From Planctomycetota bacterium (GTDB taxonomy: Bacteria; Planctomycetota; Planctomycetia; Pirellulales; Pirellulaceae), in contig JAJDEH010000049.1 of the NCBI GenBank assembly GCA_029259935.1, positions 1 to 64,000 of the forward strand: a stretch of DNA of 64,000 bases. Reading direction: 5' to 3'. The position numbers and the translations under genes are program-made. A model generated the notes under the pieces. It saw only the letters and a program-made list of their open reading frames with translations, was not told the DNA's origin and made no database searches. Every line of letters begins with the position of its first letter. The stretch's first letter is position 1. Below, in pieces: positions 62,306 to 64,000 of this stretch.

Positions 62306-63937
62306 CTAGCGCGCGGGCTTCTTGATTCCCATGACACGCATGCGGGAGCTAAGGGTTGCCGGGTGAATGCCAAGCAATTCCGCCGCGCCACCAGTTCCCG
62401 AGATCTTCCATTTGGTTTGTTCCAGCACGGCCACCAAATTTTGGCGTTCTAGCCGTCTCATGTCTTCATCGGTCATCAATTCCTGGTTGCCGCCGGCAAA
62501 TCTTTCGCTGGAATCGGCCGCAGCTTTCTCGTCTCGACTAGGAACTTCGGGAAGATGGAATCGTAGCGGTCCTTCTCGGCAAGAGATAACCGCCCGCTCC
62601 ACGACGTTTTGTAGCTCGCGAATATTCCCGGGCCAGGGGTATTGTTGCAGTTCGATCATGTGGCGCTGCCGCAGCTTGGGAGTCTTGATCCCCATTTTGC
62701 GACTGGCTTGCTCCAAAAAGTGATCCGCCAGTTGCGGAATATCGTCCTTGCGGTCGCGCAGCGCGGGGACCTCGATGGGAAAGACGCTCAGCCGGTAATA
62801 GAGATCTTGGCGAAAACGTTTGGCGCGTACTTCGTCTTGTAGATCACGATTGGTGGCCGCCACGATACGTACGTCCGCCGACCGAGTACTCTCTTCGCCA
62901 ATTCGCTCGTACGTACCTTCTTGTAGTACACGAAGCAATTTGCTTTGCATGTCGAGTGGAATCTCGCCGACTTCGTCCAAGAACAACGTCCCGCCGTCGG
63001 CCAGTTCGAATCGGCCGGTTCGATCGCGGGTCGCTCCGGTAAACGAGCCCATGACGTGACCGAAGAACTCGCTTTCGAACAGATCTCGCGGGATCGAGGC
63101 GCAGTTGACCTTGACCATCGATCGATCGGCTCGGGGACTCTGGTCATGGATCGCGCGCGCGATCAGCTCCTTGCCCACGCCGGACTCGCCAAGAATCAAC
63201 ACGCTGGTGTCGGTCGACGCGACCAATTCAACTTGCGTCAAAACCTTCGTAGTGCCGGGGCTTTGGCCGACGACTCCGCCGAAGGCATGCGTTGTGCGAA
63301 TTTCGTCACGCAGGTATTCGTTTTCCAACTCCAGTTGTGACTTGAGCGATTCGATTTCCTCGAAGGCCCGCGCGTTCGCGATTGCCACCGCCGCGCTGTC
63401 AGCAAACGCCCGCAACCAGGCGAATTCTTGATCGTTGACCAGCGAGCGGCTGAAGACGGCCAACACGCCCAGAATTTCGTCGCGGAAGATTAAGGGATGG
63501 CCGGAGAAGGAGCGAACTCCTTCGCTCTTCAGCCAATCGCCACGCGCGAACCATGCCGCATCGTCTGCCGTGTCTAGCAACTTGAGCGATTGGCCGGTCG
63601 CTCCGATCTCGCCAATGCGCCGCACGCCAAGCGGGAATCGCTTGTAGAAACCGTTCATGCGAAACCATTCCGCGCCGCTTTCTGGATCGCGCGGCCTGGC
63701 GGCGCTGGCGACCAAGTGTAGGCAGCGCGTTTGATCGGGGCATTCGTCCCGCATCACGCACGTCGCACAGGTATCTCCCGGTCGCACGAGCCAAATGCGG
63801 GCCAACGCAAGGTCGGAACTATCCACCAGCGACTCGACCACCGACTCCAGAACGGCATCAACGCTGCGCTGACGCGCGACCATCGTCGCAATCGCGTGCA
63901 GCGACTCCAAATTCATTGATTGAGTTCGCGTTGTCAT
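62306..63937 (-). CDS. FhlA-like sigma-54-dependent activator with Cys-rich GAF domain
   Basis: 543 residues from ATG 63937. The N-terminal GAF domain (about 10-200) carries Cys57, Cys60, Cys66 and Cys72 ([18 protein letters not shown]), a possible metal or Fe-S site. A sigma-54 AAA+ domain follows: Walker [15 protein letters not shown] (the sigma-54 contact loop; usually GAFTGA), Walker [13 protein letters not shown], and the R-finger region. The Fis-type helix-turn-helix at the end ([29 protein letters not shown]) is close to FhlA. It would activate sigma-54 promoters in response to a redox or small-molecule signal. Palindromes lie upstream of it at the right window edge. Confidence 0.9.
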   Translation of the reverse strand: MTTRTQSMNLESLHAIATMVARQRSVDAVLESVVESLVDSSDLALARIWLVRPGDTCATCVMRDECPDQTRCLHLVASAARPRDPESGAEWFRMNGFYKRFPLGVRRIGEIGATGQSLKLLDTADDAAWFARGDWLKSEGVRSFSGHPLIFRDEILGVLAVFSRSLVNDQEFAWLRAFADSAAVAIANARAFEEIESLKSQLELENEYLRDEIRTTHAFGGVVGQSPGTTKVLTQVELVASTDTSVLILGESGVGKELIARAIHDQSPRADRSMVKVNCASIPRDLFESEFFGHVMGSFTGATRDRTGRFELADGGTLFLDEVGEIPLDMQSKLLRVLQEGTYERIGEESTRSADVRIVAATNRDLQDEVRAKRFRQDLYYRLSVFPIEVPALRDRKDDIPQLADHFLEQASRKMGIKTPKLRQRHMIELQQYPWPGNIRELQNVVERAVISCREGPLRFHLPEVPSRDEKAAADSSERFAGGNQELMTDEDMRRLERQNLVAVLEQTKWKISGTGGAAELLGIHPATLSSRMRVMGIKKPAR

Positions 63938-63947
63938 GACCCCTCGC

Positions 63948-63999
63948 TCATGAAATATCGTGATTACCTAATGAATTTTCATGAATTATGAAATTTCAT
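63948..63999. promoter_or_regulatory. Cluster of ATGAAATTTCAT-type palindromes
   Basis: The perfect 12-bp palindrome ATGAAATTTCAT is at 63988-63999; related TTTCATGAAT and TCATGAAAT elements lie at 63977-63986 and 63948-63956. They sit directly upstream of the sigma-54 activator and may be its own operators. The window ends within the cluster. Confidence 0.4.
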
Positions 64000-64000
64000 G

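Overview
The window looks like a chromosome segment of a planctomycete, most likely near Pirellulales. This rests on gene families rather than on a marker gene: two PSCyt1/DUF1549/DUF1553 plus DUF1501 pairs, a giant PVC-type membrane-bound dehydrogenase, a TIGR03067 protein, several secreted PQQ beta-propellers, a DUF1080 double-domain protein, a one-gene sulfatase, a CehA-like PHP protein, and many secreted hypothetical proteins. I saw no rRNA, tRNA, CRISPR array, phage or plasmid genes. Coding density is high, and the intergenic DNA is rich in hairpins and short tandem repeats.

Layout. 1-2785: four overlapping genes (AurF-like diiron oxygenase, an acyltransferase-fold protein without its catalytic residues, a membrane protein, an SRPBCC protein), probably one small-molecule or lipid pathway operon, then a zinc-ribbon membrane protein. 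3057-8691: a cytochrome c'-like protein that converges through a bidirectional terminator on a secreted PQQ propeller and a PhoD-like phosphatase. 9054-17969: a quinone-oxidoreductase-like MDR, a HEAT-repeat protein, a sulfatase with an altered maturation motif, an IS200-like/RAYT transposase flanked by inverted REP-like repeats, a secreted small protein, a CehA-like protein and a BASS-family transporter. 18128-24787: a PSCyt1/DUF1549-DUF1553 and DUF1501 pair, followed by a tandemly duplicated unknown secreted protein with relics of the DUF1501 3' end. 24788-35364: an EF-hand esterase, a large DUF4062-NACHT-TPR protein with a C-terminal membrane anchor, a BamE-like lipid/membrane protein, a lactonase-type propeller, two PQQ propellers and a TIGR03067 protein.

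35522-46553 is a signalling block: a membrane-anchored MutS-like ATPase, a double-GGDEF diguanylate cyclase, a 37-residue membrane peptide, a GAF-PAS-PilZ protein, an ECF sigma factor and a 1315-residue anti-sigma/VIT/vWA protein. 46655-57050: a 1691-residue multidomain secreted protein and a second DUF1549-DUF1553/DUF1501 operon. 57363-64000: an FHA-LuxR regulator, a GNAT acetyltransferase, a DUF1080 protein, a receiver domain, a fatty acid desaturase, a nucleoside deaminase and an FhlA-like sigma-54 activator.

How they fit together: most of the secreted enzymes match the planctomycete theme of breaking down sulfated or complex polysaccharides in an enlarged periplasm. The regulatory genes (ECF sigma, c-di-GMP synthesis and binding, FHA-LuxR, bEBP) form a separate signalling layer. 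The best candidates for something undescribed are the DUF4062-NACHT-TPR membrane protein, the diiron oxygenase/pseudo-acyltransferase operon, the membrane MutS, and the sigma factor paired with its giant VIT/vWA anti-sigma. All functions come from reading translated sequence and motifs; no database search was run.
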